64,000 bases of DNA from Phylloscopus collybita (GCA_027886175.1 JAJNNQ010000026.1:13139501-13203500); one strand, 5' to 3'; shown: positions 12,501 to 25,305, counted from the stretch's first letter. Notes: generated from the letters alone by a model not told the origin. Numbers and translations are program-made.

Positions 12501-15500
12501 AACAGTGTGCTTTTGATATAACTAAAGAATATGTAAAATACATACAGAATTACTTTCAGAAGATTTGTTTTCTTTTGTTGGTAGGGTATTGTTGGTTTGG
12601 ATAATATTACATTGCATGACTGAAAGCAGTGTTTTGTTCATCTTCATTCCAGAAAAATTAGAAATCTTTTAAGATTCTAAGAGTTAAGATTATTAATACT
12701 AAGCATAAAGATGTTTTTGCATCTTTAAAGAAATAGATACCCTTCAAAATAAGATGGACTTCTATAGCAGTTTGAGTTGATATTTTTCATGTAACAAATT
12801 CTATCATCATTTAAGATTTGTTTAAGCTACTGCTGAAAACGCAGGTGCTATTCTGAGTTACTGTCTGCAGAAGCTATTACTGTTGTGAGTTACATGGCAA
12901 GATGTGTTCCAGGTTAGAGTAAAATACCTGGATAATCTATGTAATAATAAAAAACCCACATGTAAACTAAATATGAAAAAAAAAATAAGTTATCTCCGTG
13001 CATGTCTCAGGTTTCTCCCTCCTCACTCCCACTGCACTTTGTCTCAGCAAGTGTTTAATACCAGTGCTGTATTCCTTTGTCAGAACCTGCCAGTTTGTTT
13101 TTATTTGCTTCTGTATCTCTTGGAGGCAGGATCAGATCTGTAACTTAAATTTCCTTTCTTGTGACTCATAATTCTGGGATAGTTTTGCTTCTGGCAGTTT
13201 CACCTTGGGCTCTCTAGTTTTCCCTAGGTGGTGGACCTTTAGATTACCTAAAGAAAATTCCTTTATTTTCACCTCTCCTATTACAATGGTTACTTAGAGT
13301 TTTTCCAAGGTTGCCTGACATGTATAGTGAATAACAGTTTTCCTTGTACTGTAGGTACCTGAAGTGGTAGATTTGCTTCTTCAAAGCAAATTGCCAAAGG
13401 ATGGCATGGCATCCATTTTTCATTTTGCTTCTCACTCTTGCTTCTACTCCAAGAATGACATTTTAGTACGGTGTTCTCTTTTGGCAGTTCTAGAGTGGTT
13501 CTTTTTACGCCCATGTTAGCAGTGCTGCCTTCTACTTGTTTGCCGTGCTGTCAAAATCATTGACAGTTGTGGGGAAAAATTAAGTTCCTGCTTCACATTC
13601 CAGCACTACTTCCTCTTGCCAGTTTTTTTCATGGACTCCAGATATTCCTACAGACTTAAGTTTCTTAACTTGCCTTCCAGACTCTGGCACCAGGCTGTCT
13701 AGGAAAAACTGGGGTGGTCAGTACCAGTAACGCTTTTCCTGTACAACTTTGCAACTTCAGTAAAGCAGCCCCGTCTCTTTCTTTGTGTTGGTGTTCTGTC
13801 TTGGAATTGGGACCCATCTTTTTGTCTTATGTCCAATGCAAATAAAGCAGTCAGTGTGAGGGCTGAGTTGTCGTCTGTTACCGGTGAAGCTTGCAGTCCT
13901 TTTTAAGTGATAAAAACATGGTTTTGCCTTTCACTTCCCACCCCCTTCTGAATTTAGTGCTCTTCCATATACTTATACTTGCTAAACTGAAGTTCAGGTC
14001 CTTTACACAATGCTTGTTCTCTACTGCCACCTCTTTTAAAAGAGTGCTTCTGAATAGGCTGTGCAACCTAACCACCCTAAGAATTTTGTGCTAAGTAGTG
14101 TTTGGTATCTACAGTTTAAGCACTGTTGGAAACTCTTGGGATTTTGGTGGAATGGACCCCACTGTCAGATTGTATTTGTGTATCATTTGCCTGGTACCAA
14201 ACAGAAAAACGTTCAACTACCAACACAAAAATCATGTGTGATTGTCTATCTGTCAAACTCATTGCTTAATGCAGTCTCTTCTGACGTGCAGGAAGACTTC
14301 TCATCCATACCCTAGCACATTTCTGGCTTCTCTGTGCATACTGAATGCTTGTTATCCTCTTGATCTTTGCCAAACATATTCACATCTTCAGAGTTCACAC
14401 GTTTCCAAAATGTATTATTGGTTGTTTTATGAAGTTGAGTAGGTTTTGAGAACTTGGGGTTGTGTGGCGATTTTTTTGAATCTTGCTTATTAGTGATAAC
14501 TGGTGTGATATTGGAAGCAGACTGGATAGGAGAGGACCTGGAAATTTGTACTTGCTATAAGGATAAGTTTTTAGATACTACATTTGTCCTTGAAATGCTC
14601 TTGTTCAGTGAAAAAAAAACCCCACCAAACCACAAAGTTCCCACAAAGTAGTTAACAAAAATAAGCAATACAGAATTTATGTGCCAGCCCTCATGGAAAG
14701 GACATGAATTTCAGTGGAAGTTGGGTTAGAAATACTGGTATTTTTATAGTATTTTGATAATAAAATAATTTCTAATCTGGTTAGAATACAGGGGGATAGT
14801 TTGCTCTGAAATGTGTGATGTGGGCTCCTGACATGCAGTCAAAAGCCTGATGCGAGTTCTGCTTCTACCTTTCTTCTACTTCTTTCTTTTTCCCCTCGTT
14901 TTTTGGCATGAAACATATTAAACAGCTAAACCACTGGAGGAATCAGCTGAATACTGTAGAAAAAAATCTGTGTTAGCTTGCACTGTGAGGAGTTGGTACT
15001 TAAGACTTTTCCAGAAAGTACCAAATTGAATGCTGTACCAAATCAAATTCTCTTGATACTACCAACAATCTGTGGAAAAGAAACCACTTGTATGCCATGT
15101 GCCATGGCTATAACTGAAAGATTTAAATGCAAAGAAATTTTCTTTCTTTTACAAATCGCCTGCAAGAATAACCTCTGCTTATTATGACATAATGAAGATG
15201 AGTTTACAGTTCGCTACATCTTCTCTGAATAATTCCAAATGCCATGCAACAATTCTGAAGTACACTTTAACACCAGTGGATGTAAACAGTCAGATTCTTG
15301 TTTGAATTCATTATTTTAATCCCTGTCAGATTCATATTTGTGGTAGTAATGTACCCTACGTGGCGAGTGCTGAGAAAACATTTATAAAAAGCTTTGCCAA
15401 AGAAATCTGCCTATATAGACTACAGTGACTTTACTGTTGAGAATCTTTGTGTGTTTATGGAAAAAACCCATACTAGTTGAGCAAGTCTGATTTGTAGATT

Positions 15501-15643
15501 TTCTTGCTCAAATACCCAAGTTACTTAATAGCTCTAATACAAGAGATAGAGTAGTACAGCAGTTCTATTGATATGTTGGCAAAGAAGCAAACATGACCGG
15601 TCTTTACCATCTGTTTATAATGCTATATAAAGAAGACCTTACT

Positions 15644-15659
15644 GGTTGCCATGGAAACC
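15644..15659. promoter_or_regulatory. RFX X-box-like site
   Basis: GGTTGCCATGGAAACC matches the imperfectly palindromic X-box form GTNRCC-N2-RGNAAC bound by RFX factors. It is framed by CTGGTT/AACCAG arms (15642-15661). The site identity is inference from the motif alone, and binding is unproven. Confidence 0.4.
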
Positions 15660-16326
15660 AGCATTTCCAAAACCACAAGTGTTTGCTTAAAATCTCAGGC
15701 CTTCTAAAGTATTGCATTTTCTGAGGAGAAAAAAAGAATTGAAAATATCTGAAGTTTTCCAGTGATTTGTATTTCCTAACAGTTGTTTTGCTGTAAAATA
15801 CTTCCAGCATTTTTGCGCTGTATCTTTTTTCAAGACTTGAGAAATTTAAAGCATGCTGCTGGTAACTTAATGAGCTTATTTGATGCTTTGCAATCATCCA
15901 CAAAAAGGTGACATATACTTTTTGGGGTTTAGGTTGATCTTTGTAAAAGGAGGGATTTTAGTTCAGATGAACAAGCCCAATTGTGATGTTGACACAGTGG
16001 AGTGACAAATACAAAATCTGGGTGGAGGTCACATTGAAAATACTCCTTAACCTAAGTAAAAACCCAGATTCTTCTCAATTATCAGAGTTGGTCACTTGGG
16101 TCTCACTGAAAAATAAAAGACTCTGTAGAATCAGAAATCTAGACAAAAACAGCAAACGAAGATAATCCTGTTAAGAGTTACAGTCTAAGTGTGGCTGTGG
16201 TTTCCACTCTTGGCTTAAAATTGCCTTTTTTATCAAGTTTGCTTTGATTAGTTGGAACTATTGAAAAATGTTCAGGTATAGTATTTAGAAGTATATACAT
16301 CTGTCATAGAATCTGGGAGGGTTGTG

Positions 16327-16402
16327 GTTTTTTTTTTTGTTTGTTTTTTTTGGTTTTTTTTTTTTTTTTTTTTTTTTTTTGTTGGTTTTTTTTTTTTTTT
16401 TC
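16327..16402 (+). repeat. T-rich tract with GG interruptions
   Basis: T runs, one over 20 long, are separated by GTTTG, GG and GTTGG. The phenylalanine-rich frames reading through it are compositional artefacts. Confidence 0.9.
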
Positions 16403-17806
16403 ATTTCAGACTGTGTGTTCATATGGCTGCCTTGCACTTTGTGTTAATCATCCACTATGTTTTAAGGTCCTTTTTCACCCCACCGGCTTACAAAAGGCTT
16501 CTGCTGTATATAACCACCTAACTCTACTAGGTAGTGACACTGTAGAGATGCTGCATTTGGAGTACTGCTGTTGGTTGGGTTTCAACCACCTAATTTCTAT
16601 TTCTATCCACAAGAAAGCTTTTTGTTTATGGTGCTCTTAGCATATATTTGGCTTGAGCTACTTGAAGGGAGAACAATCTATCAAAACACAAAATTTGGAA
16701 CCTCTTTCTTACTACTAGTAAAGAGCCTTCAGTGTTTTTTAGGGAAGAAATATTTGTAATTAATTAATCTGAGTAATGCTGAACAATCAATGAAATTGTT
16801 ATCTAGAAATCTTACTCAGTATGGAAGGTTAAAAGAACTTTTCATATCATCCTGTCATGGCAATACATAACCTAACATTTTTGCCTTTTTATGTTTCATC
16901 CATTTGTAAAACGTTCTGTGAGCATTTGCAGTCTGAAATAATGGCCTGGAGTTGACCTATTTCATAGTTACATTTTCCTAGTAAAGTTTATTTAATGCAA
17001 AATACATTTTTATGACAGGCTCTACAATTACAATATTGCTGAAGTGACACTGGACCTCCAGAGGTGTCTGAATTCATTAGCCTTCTGAAGCTAATCATCT
17101 TTCTGTCATTCACTGAACTCTTCCAAAATATTTTTACTCCTTTCACCTAGCAGATTATTCTTGCATCTGAGAGCCTGTTCCCAGAAAAGTAGCCTTGTGC
17201 TTGAGTCCACCTGTTGATACTGGTTGGCAGTGGGGTGTTAGACCTCCCACAAAGTTTAAATAAAGCAAATATTGATGGAGAAATCAGACACACAAAATTT
17301 AGGCTTCTGTCTAAGTATTTGTGGTCAGAAAAAGAAGGGTGCCAGACCTGCAAGCTACTCCTGGTGAAAGTAATTGCACTCAGATACTAACTGCATTTTT
17401 TTAATGTTAGCTTGCCTGCTATCCACATCACATTCCAAATCAAGTTGCTGACCAGGAAAAACAGTGGAGACTGGCAGTTGGTTTAAAAATACATTTTGGT
17501 GGTTTGTTTCCTGTGTGGTGCCTTTATTGTCATCCTTAAAGTGATCCTTTTTGAGACAAATGTCTGATTATAGCTGCCTTTTATTTTTACAGCATGGTTT
17601 TTGCAGTGTCCATAAGTAGGTATTTTTCAGATCTTAGATGACCATGCAACCTCAAAACAGCCTTTTTCACACTTGAATATCAAACTGTTCCTGTTCATTT
17701 GGTTCTCTTCTTCTCACCAAGCAAATATTTTTCTTCTTTGTCTTCATCTGGTCATAGGTTTTGCAGAAAAATGGGAATTGTTGAAGTCTAGGCTTTTTTT
17801 GTTGAT

Positions 17807-17872
17807 ATCGGGGTTTTTTGTTTGTTGTTTTTTGGGGGGCTTTTTTGTTTGGTTTGGATTTTTTAGTTGATT
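17807..17872 (+). repeat. G/T-rich low-complexity tract
   Basis: The tract consists of GGGGTTTTTTG, TTGTTTGTTG, TTTTTTGGGGGGC and similar words. It is the same style as the tracts at 4.4 and 18.2 kb. Confidence 0.8.
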
Positions 17873-18230
17873 GGTTTTATTTCTTAGTTTGTTGATTGTT
17901 TCTGTTTCTAAAAACAACTCCTCCCATTGATCCTAGGGAATATCCTACCCTAAAGGAAATAAGTGCATCAAAACCCCTGAAAATAATATGTATCTTTATA
18001 GCTGATCTTCATGGGGGAATGATTCAAATAACCTCTGCCTTTTTGGGAAATCAAATAAACCTAGTAGCACTCAATGGTAGACTGATACAAGTGTCTAAAT
18101 AGGGTTCTATAGACTCCAGGGGAAACTTTGTGGTTTTTTATTTCAGGAATTTGAACCCTGTATTGATTTCTAGGAGCTACAAGTGCTCAGTTGCAATTAA
18201 CTCCAAGTTACCGTGGCCAAGTATCTGGTT

Positions 18231-18382
18231 TTTGGTGGGGTTTGTTTGTTTGTTTGTTTTGTGTTTGGTTGGGGTTTTTTTGGTTTTTTGGATTTTTTTG
18301 TGGTTTTTTTTTTGTGTGTTTTTTTTTGTTTGTTTTTGTTTTTTTTTGTTTGTTTGTTTGTTTTGTTTTTTTGTTTTTGTTT
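18231..18382 (+). repeat. G/T-rich tract with (GTTT)n units
   Basis: About 150 bp almost free of A and C on the + strand, with GTTTGTTTGTTT units near 18241 and 18348 and TTTTTTGG blocks between. The transcript would be strongly GU-rich here. Confidence 0.9.
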
Positions 18383-18888
18383 CTGATCAAAAATCTGTAG
18401 TTTCTTAAGTTTAAGAATAAGATTTGGATTTTATGGGATCTTGCTCATTTGAATCTCCACAAATCTCCACAATTTTACTTGACCTTCTGACTTTTACAGT
18501 TTCCTGGAAGGCTCCGTCTTTTGTGATCATTGTTGTGTTTTAGCAGCTGTTGGAATTTTCTTCTCGAAAGCAGTGCAATATTTGGGGTAGTTACTAAAGC
18601 CTGAAGAAATGAGTGCATGTAGCAGCTCTCTCTTCCAATCTTGAAGGGTGCTGTGGCTTTTTCTTGAGATTCTTGAAAAAGTTACGTGCAAGACTTTATC
18701 TTGTGATAAAATACTTCTGGGAACGATGCAATTGACATCTTGCGTCCTACCAGGGACTGCAGCTTTCCACACTCCCAGTCCTTGCGAAGATCACATTTAA
18801 TAAACAATAGAGTGATGAAACTTTAGATGTAAGTTTTCACCGTTATTTAAGAAATATTTCTCCTGGTAAGCAATATCCCATGAAAATT

Positions 18889-18945
18889 GAGCAGTTGGAG
18901 TCGCTTGAGTTGGAAAGGACCCTAGGAGTTTTCTTCCAAAAGCTT
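18889..18945 (-). mobile_element. Possible very short CR1 3' remnant, minus strand
   Basis: The stretch containing 'cgcttgagttggaaaggacc' resembles the 3' terminal motif of reversed CR1 copies (a ggttggaagggacc-type core). Nothing beyond about 50 bp supports it, and chance similarity is a real possibility. It is listed because the core is distinctive for CR1 in birds. Confidence 0.3.
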
Positions 18946-19150
18946 TCTGTTCTAGAAGCTATGCTTTTGCAATTGTTCTTAAAGCAACAGAGATCATCTT
19001 TGTTATGTTTCTGTTCAGTGAAAAATATATTTAGTATTTTAAAGACACACTTTATGTGGATTTCTGGGACTCTTGGACACCTGAATTTTGTACAAGCTGT
19101 ATTTTAAATGATCTTTATTCACTCTCTCCAGCCAAGGAGGTGTTTGAGGT

Positions 19151-19197
19151 AATTTGGGTACCTTTTCTTCAAAAATGGAAGAAAAGGTACCCAAATT
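19151..19197. repeat. Perfect 20-bp inverted repeat with 7-nt loop
   Basis: The left arm at 19151-19170 (starting AATTTGGGTACC, ending TTTTCTTC) is the exact reverse complement of the right arm at 19178-19197. The spacer is AAAAATG (19171-19177). All 20 positions pair, and the next outward pair (T/T) does not. Single-stranded DNA or RNA from either strand would fold into one uninterrupted hairpin. The flanks show no recognised transposon. Function is unknown. Confidence 0.95.
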
Positions 19198-21629
19198 TAT
19201 ATGATTCGTTGCATCCCAAAAAAAAATGCTGCAGCTTTTGTGGAACTGAGCATTTTGAGGCCTGATTTTTACTGAAGACCTTGGTTGCAATTCACTCCCA
19301 AGTACTCCTAAGTTGAAGAGTAGCCAAGTGAAAGCACAGATACCACATTTTCTGTATTAGTGACTCTGCCTATAGATGTGGAGCTATGAACCCATACATT
19401 TTGGGCAAATATTTCTTCACTGGACCACAACCATTCTTGTTTTGCACATGACAAGTTACTGTTTTGGCTTACTTTTAACTCTCCAAGCATCACACCACAT
19501 AATGGTTGAAGTTATTAAAAATGTCCTTGTGTCATAAGTGAAAGCCACACTTCTAAATAACCTTTTAAATTTTTCTGCCTTGGGATGAAAAGCTAGTGCA
19601 GAGACAGGCCCCTGTCTTCTTCACACCAGAGTTTTGTTTGGTGTTTTTTCTGTGAAATCCTGTTTCTTTGTGATTGGCTTCACAAAGCTAATAGGGTGAG
19701 ACCCCTTATTTCTCAGATGCAGGTGGGGCAGAGAGGCTGTTAAAGCCTCCCTTGTAGCCTGGTTTAAGAGCATATTCCTGCAAAGTGGGACAGAAACATC
19801 AATTCCTCCAAGCCTGGTGTGACTCATTACTCAAGTCTGCCCTTACTGGAGAAACCCTTTAATTACCAGGCAGTTACATAATGGTGATGAGCCTCATCCC
19901 ATTTTTCACAAGCCTGTTTTTCAGGTAAGGAAATTCCCCAAACCTTAATACTCATTTTCCATATGCAAAGAGATGTTTAGTTGTCCAAATCCAAGAGTAA
20001 ATTTCTAAAACAAACATTCCTATGTGCAGCCTCTAGTGGGCTTTTGAGTTGAGATGGCATATGGGCTGCAGAGCATCCCCCCTTCTATCATTTCCTGTCA
20101 GCTGTGTATTTAATTTGAATCCCATTTTTTAATTCTGTTCTCTTCATGTGAAGTAAATTACTCCCCTATCCTTTTCTGAATCATGCTCAAAGCACATGTC
20201 ATGACAAGGCTGATTCTCCTGTACAGATCTGGCTGTGGAAGTTGGAATGGGCCAGGGTTTTTAATGTGTTCTGGAGAGATATGCAGAAGGATATTTAATA
20301 CTTGAAATTTGAGTAGCAAGTGAAAACAAGTTGCTATAGATTGCTGTTAGCATATACCAAATGAATAACTTTGAATGTTCTCAGTATTTAAATATATGCA
20401 TGTTTGAGTGTGATCATATGGTCAGATGGTGAATCCTATGATTCAGATATGCACATCAATAATACAGTAGTTTAACATCCATTTAAAAATGAGTATGTCA
20501 GAGAGTCTTCTCTTATTTACTTCTGACAAGTCATTAATAAAGCAAATTGGATAAAAGCCCTGAGGCTGGTATTTCTTGCATTTCTAATAAGGAAGCCAAG
20601 AATCTTGCCAAGTAGCTCCATGCCTTACCTCTAGTGATAGCTATAGAATTGTCTGTTATAATTAATTTCAAAAATATGTGTTGTGTTATTTTTAAAATGT
20701 ACCTGCACCTGTAACTATGAGCGCATCCTGATAACCCTTCTGTATTGAGCAAAATGGAAGGTACTTTCCTGAGATGTTACAGACTGAAAACTCTGCTTAT
20801 ATTGTCACATCTTGGATTGTCAGTTTGAATTGAGGGGTTTCCTTTTCAGAGTAGTTTGTAATTCAGCCTAAAACTAGACTGGGCTTTCAATGACACTATC
20901 CTATACTTATAAATCTTCTTTATCAGTGTAATTGCTTTTAGTTGTGTGATAGACTTTCCCAGCTGCTTTTTATTAGAGCTGTGTGAACAGATCATTTTTT
21001 TCCCCCGTCCTTTTGTGTGACAGCTGAACAGGGAAGGTAGAGGAATGGAATGTTTTCCTTCCTCTTGTTAACTACACGGGGCTTGTGTATGGCCTGAAAC
21101 GAAACGATTGATCTTGTCCCTGGGACACCTTCAATAGAATGCATGGAAAGGAAGAGTAAAAATCGTCAGAGGAGGTGAGGAGGACAGTGATCTGCCCACT
21201 TCAGCCCCTAGCAGCAGTCCTGTGGCCACCAAACACGCCTGGATGGGCAGGAGGGGCTCCTGTGGGATAACTGATGAAAGGGCTGCAAGCCCCATAGCTC
21301 CTGCTTGCTTGGGTCATGAGCAGAACATTTGGGAAATACTAACAACATTTGTCTAAACGTGTAACAACCCCTTTTTGTCCCTCCCAAAATACAGAAATCA
21401 CATCAGTTTTGTTGAGAAATTTGTTCTGCATTCTTCATAATTAAATCTGAATTACCACTAGTACCCATGAGTGTGGTCTCTTCTGCTACACCCACTTGCA
21501 GAGTCAGTTGGCTTTACAGGGTTTTTTTGCTGCCTTTTGGTACCATGAAATTATCCCTGTGTTCAGCTCTTCTTTACAGTAACTTATAGTTGCCATGTTT
21601 CTTCTCTATTGTTTAAATTCACAGTTAAT

Positions 21630-22050
21630 TATAATGAAAAAAAAGTGCTAGGAAGGAACGTGGTTTTGTCTCATGCAAATAATTTTAAAATCTTTGTGGT
21701 ATTTAAATATTTAAATACAAATGAATTTTGTTTGCAATGAATAGCAGATTTTTGTTTCGATAAAAGTGTAAATTACCGACGGAGTTAAACCTGACGGTTA
21801 TTGGAGGTTAAAATTCTACTGAAATGTCTGCACGTGTGGAGTAATACACAAAGCACTAAGTGAAATGCTTGCTTGATTTATTCCGTGCAGCAGACGGCCC
21901 CTGGTAGTGGGAGGTGTAATTTGCAGCACATTAGCTATTAGCCAGTGTCACTGCCCGAGTGGGTGGTGTGAGTCTCTTGTGCGTGTGCAGCAGTGTCACA
22001 CCGCGCATGTCTCGGGGCCGGGCGCTTCTCCCCTCCCTGCGCTCTAAGAT
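21630..22050. promoter_or_regulatory. Candidate conserved regulatory stretch with octamer site and retained CpGs
   Basis: The block holds an ATGCAAAT octamer (21673-21680), several TAAT/ATTA words, TTACCGACGGAG and CCTGACGG, and an increasing CpG count from 21885 to 22050 (for example CACCGCGC and CTCGGGGCCGGGCGC). Most of the surrounding intron has almost no CpG. No open frame with family resemblance crosses it, and it is not the PDSS2 first exon. The regulatory role is inferred from texture only. Confidence 0.35.
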
Positions 22051-22051
22051 G

Positions 22052-22054
<3 letters not shown>

Positions 22055-22088
<34 letters not shown>
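22055..22088 (+). repeat. Poly(T) run, 34 nt
   Basis: This is an uninterrupted run of 34 T directly after the CpG-containing block at 21885-22050. No reversed poly(A) signal (TTTATT) follows within the next 60 bases, so a processed retrocopy on the minus strand is not supported. Confidence 0.9.
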
Positions 22089-25023
22089 CACTGTGCTGTG
22101 TTTAAAACTGTGAATCTGCCAGTTTTCAACTGGGTTACTCTGTCACACGGATTATATCTAGAGTAAATGCCTTTCCTTCCCCCAAATTCTGAATTCCAAA
22201 ACGGAATCGTAGAGGTGTTTGACCTCCCTACCTGTTTCTGGTATGCAGTTCCCCGAGGACGAAGTTTGTGGTTTGCAGATTCCCAACCTGTAAACTTAAG
22301 AGGAAGCAAAATTGTGCTAATGACTGAGGGGTTTTTTTGGGTACCCTATGCATGCACTTGTGTTGTTCAGCAGAGGTTTTCCAAAAGAGTGTCAGCTTGA
22401 TGTATCTTTTTTTGTGTGCGCAATTTCACTTGGGTTGCTTTTGGTTCACTTTTTTCCCCTGGAGGCACCTGTCTCCTGCCACATACCCATCAAGACTAAT
22501 TGCACCATCTGGAAGACTTTTGTGTTGCTGTTACTTGTGCAGGGTATCTCTGGGGAGCTTAATTCAGAATGTGAATGTGACCCCTGAAGCCATGTCAAGT
22601 AGCTGCAGTAGTTTCTAGTGTCTAAAGGATGATCACCGGAGGCTTTATTTGTTTCAAGTCTGATGCGGTTTGCTTTAGTGTGGATATGTTACATGTCCGT
22701 AACACAACGTGTTTTGAAAATGGAGTTAAAGTTTGACTCCTGGTTTCGTAATTCATAGAAAGTCCTGTCTAAAGTTACATCCAAACCATATGTAACGTAG
22801 AAGCTGTATGATTAGGTGTAGCAGTGATAGACGTATTGCTCCTTATTACCTGACTTTTATGTTCTGTTCTTCCCCCCCCCAACAGCTGCACTTTTCATTA
22901 ACAGTTTCCTGCTAAGAATGTTAGGTATTCATTGCTAGTGGTGTTGCAAACCCCCTGAACACTTGCTTTTGCTATTGCTACAGACAGTATTTTCAACACA
23001 GGTAATTTTCTTCTGTTCCTCACCTAGTCTGAATCAGGTAAAAGTGCTTCACTTCTAGTGTCTGTCTAGGCAGTGGTTTATTAATAGGCTAGTGCTCCAT
23101 GTTCCTATGATGAACACTTTTTATGTCTACTTTTGCAACATCCTGTCACTTGACAAGCTGTAGAGCACTGGGCATGAAAAGCAAAGTGTTCTCATTGTTC
23201 AGAGTATTGCTATAATTTGCTGGTTTTTTAAGCATTATTAATTTCCCATGATATCTCTACCTTTAGTAATACACTCTGATTTTACCACATACATATGTGG
23301 AAAACAGCAATTTTTTTTCCTAAAACCACTTCTCTTTATAAATGATGGAGTTTTAAATAATGTTGAGGAAATATATTTTAATTCAGTTGCATCATCTGTA
23401 TAACTTCTGTGGTTGTGAGTAATGTGGTCAACTGAAGCTGAAGCCAGAGAAGTACTTACACCACCACAAACAATTATGGATGCTGTGTACAGGATGCATA
23501 CACACATATGTATTATTCATTATACGTATTTTCAGTTCTTTTCCTGGGTAGTTTAATGTTAATTGTGGCTCTGACTTTGGAAGTTTATAGAGTTTTAAGT
23601 GTGTAACTGCCTTGGCTGCATTCTGCATTGTGTATTGGAGCATGGTGAGAAACAAATTATGTATTTGTGTGTTTAGAATGGTGAGAATAGAAATGTGCAG
23701 GTTACAAATCCACAGAGTGCTGAAGGCAAGCCGCTGTCCCCTCCTCTTTAAAATCCCTCACTACATTACCCCTGTACCCAGTAAACAAAATAAAGGTGCG
23801 TGTTGCATGACCACAGTGCGTTGTACCCTTGAGCAGAGAGATCTGAGCAGTGCAGTCTTTCATGGGTTTGAGTGGCTGGGAGGTACTGTACTGGGGGACT
23901 GAACTAAAAAATAAATAAAAAATTTTGAAAAAAATTCTGTTTTGGGAAGCAATATAGAATCTCCCTTCTTCTTGCTCACTTGCTGTGAGCATGGGGTGTC
24001 CTGAGCTGCCAGGCTCACTGGGCACACCTGACTTGTGCAGGGTGGACCAGCCTGCCGGCTTGCAGGTGAAGCAAATCGGATGTGGGCAGATTATAAAGGC
24101 ACAGAAGTCATGGCCTCATTTGGCTAGTTAGATCTCACCAGAGCTAAAAGTGTTGTGGGTTGTGGTGGAAAGCCATACTGGCCTCCTCTTATCTTAATTG
24201 ATCGTGGCATTTGTAGGGTATAGCTGCACTGAGTGGGAGCTTGGGCATCTCTGGAGGGAGGAATATTAGCCTGGAATTGGATATGTGAGTGTGGATGTGA
24301 AGATCGACCCCAGAAGTTGATTAGCATTAGCTACCTGGGTGGTCCTAGTCATTCTTCTCTGAGCATAGTTCAGACCATTTCCTTGTCACTGTAGAACAGG
24401 ATGTAAAGACTCAAGAAGTCATTTATTTGCAGTAGCACAGGACCTTTTAGAGAGAAAGGTATTTAAATGGTTCTTCTTCATGTTTGTCTTTGTTAATGAA
24501 GTAGTGTACAAAATTCACACTTGCATTGTGAAGTGTACATGTAATGACAGAAGTCCAAATGAAACTTTAGATTGCATCCACTGTTTTCTTTATTCAAGCA
24601 TACTTGCAAGATCAAGATCTTAGATTTTTTCATTCAGCTGATTTAAAGACAGTTCTGTTTTGATTTCCTTCAGTTATTAGGGCTAAAATATACTCTGGGA
24701 TAAAATGAGTTAAAGTGCTTAGTAATTTGTGATGTAGTTCATGTGATTTATTTAACAAATATTTAGATGGTATCAGAGATATTAGCTCTTATTTATTGGA
24801 AATCAGTTTACAAATTTAATAGCATCTGGAGTGTATTATCCTTTTGTTTAGTTAATTAGCTGTATTGATGAATGTAGGAAGTAGAAAGTAAGTTTGACAA
24901 GGACAGGAAAAATACAGTTGGAGACATTGCAGTCAAAAAGGAAATCTAAGCTCACTGTAAAACAAATTAACTTCTGAGGTGTTATGTACGTGGTCATTTG
25001 GAATTACTCTCAAGCAATGTGAT

Positions 25024-25052
25024 TTTGGGGGCAGTTTCCTTCTGCCCCCAAA
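25024..25052. repeat. Short G/C-rich hairpin, 11-bp perfect stem
   Basis: TTTGGGGGCAG at 25024-25034 is the reverse complement of CTGCCCCCAAA at 25042-25052, with the loop TTTCCTT between. It lies about 660 bp upstream of the PDSS2 exon at 25713. It is stable because of the five G-C pairs, but no function is evident. Confidence 0.8.
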
Positions 25053-25303
25053 TTTGAAGTTGTAGCATTTGAAAGATTTTTTGTTTAAACTAGCTCATCT
25101 CTACTTCATTTGTCTCTTTTATTATACATGTTCCATCAGTTTCTGCATTTTTTGTTATTTTCCTACTGTAGTTAGACTTGTTTTATGTACTCTGCCCTCT
25201 GTTCACAACCACTAAACAGTTTTCTTCCAACAGGTTATAGATTTTGGCTGTACCTTTCCTCCTTTGCTTTTCTGCCCATGAAGTAGGAGGCTTCTTCTGG
25301 CTT

Positions 25304-25305
<2 letters not shown>

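Noticed and set aside
18454..18473. Two 10-bp direct repeats (aatctccaca)
   Set aside because: A trivial local duplication of two units, not a CRISPR-like or satellite array.
21885..22050. GC-rich patch as possible PDSS2 first exon
   Set aside because: No frame shows a mitochondrial leader or the expected N-terminal PDSS2 sequence, and no in-phase donor leading to the phase 2 acceptor at 25713 was seen.
22055..22300. Poly(T) as the reversed tail of a processed pseudogene
   Set aside because: No reversed poly(A) signal near the T run, and no recognisable gene sequence follows on the minus strand.
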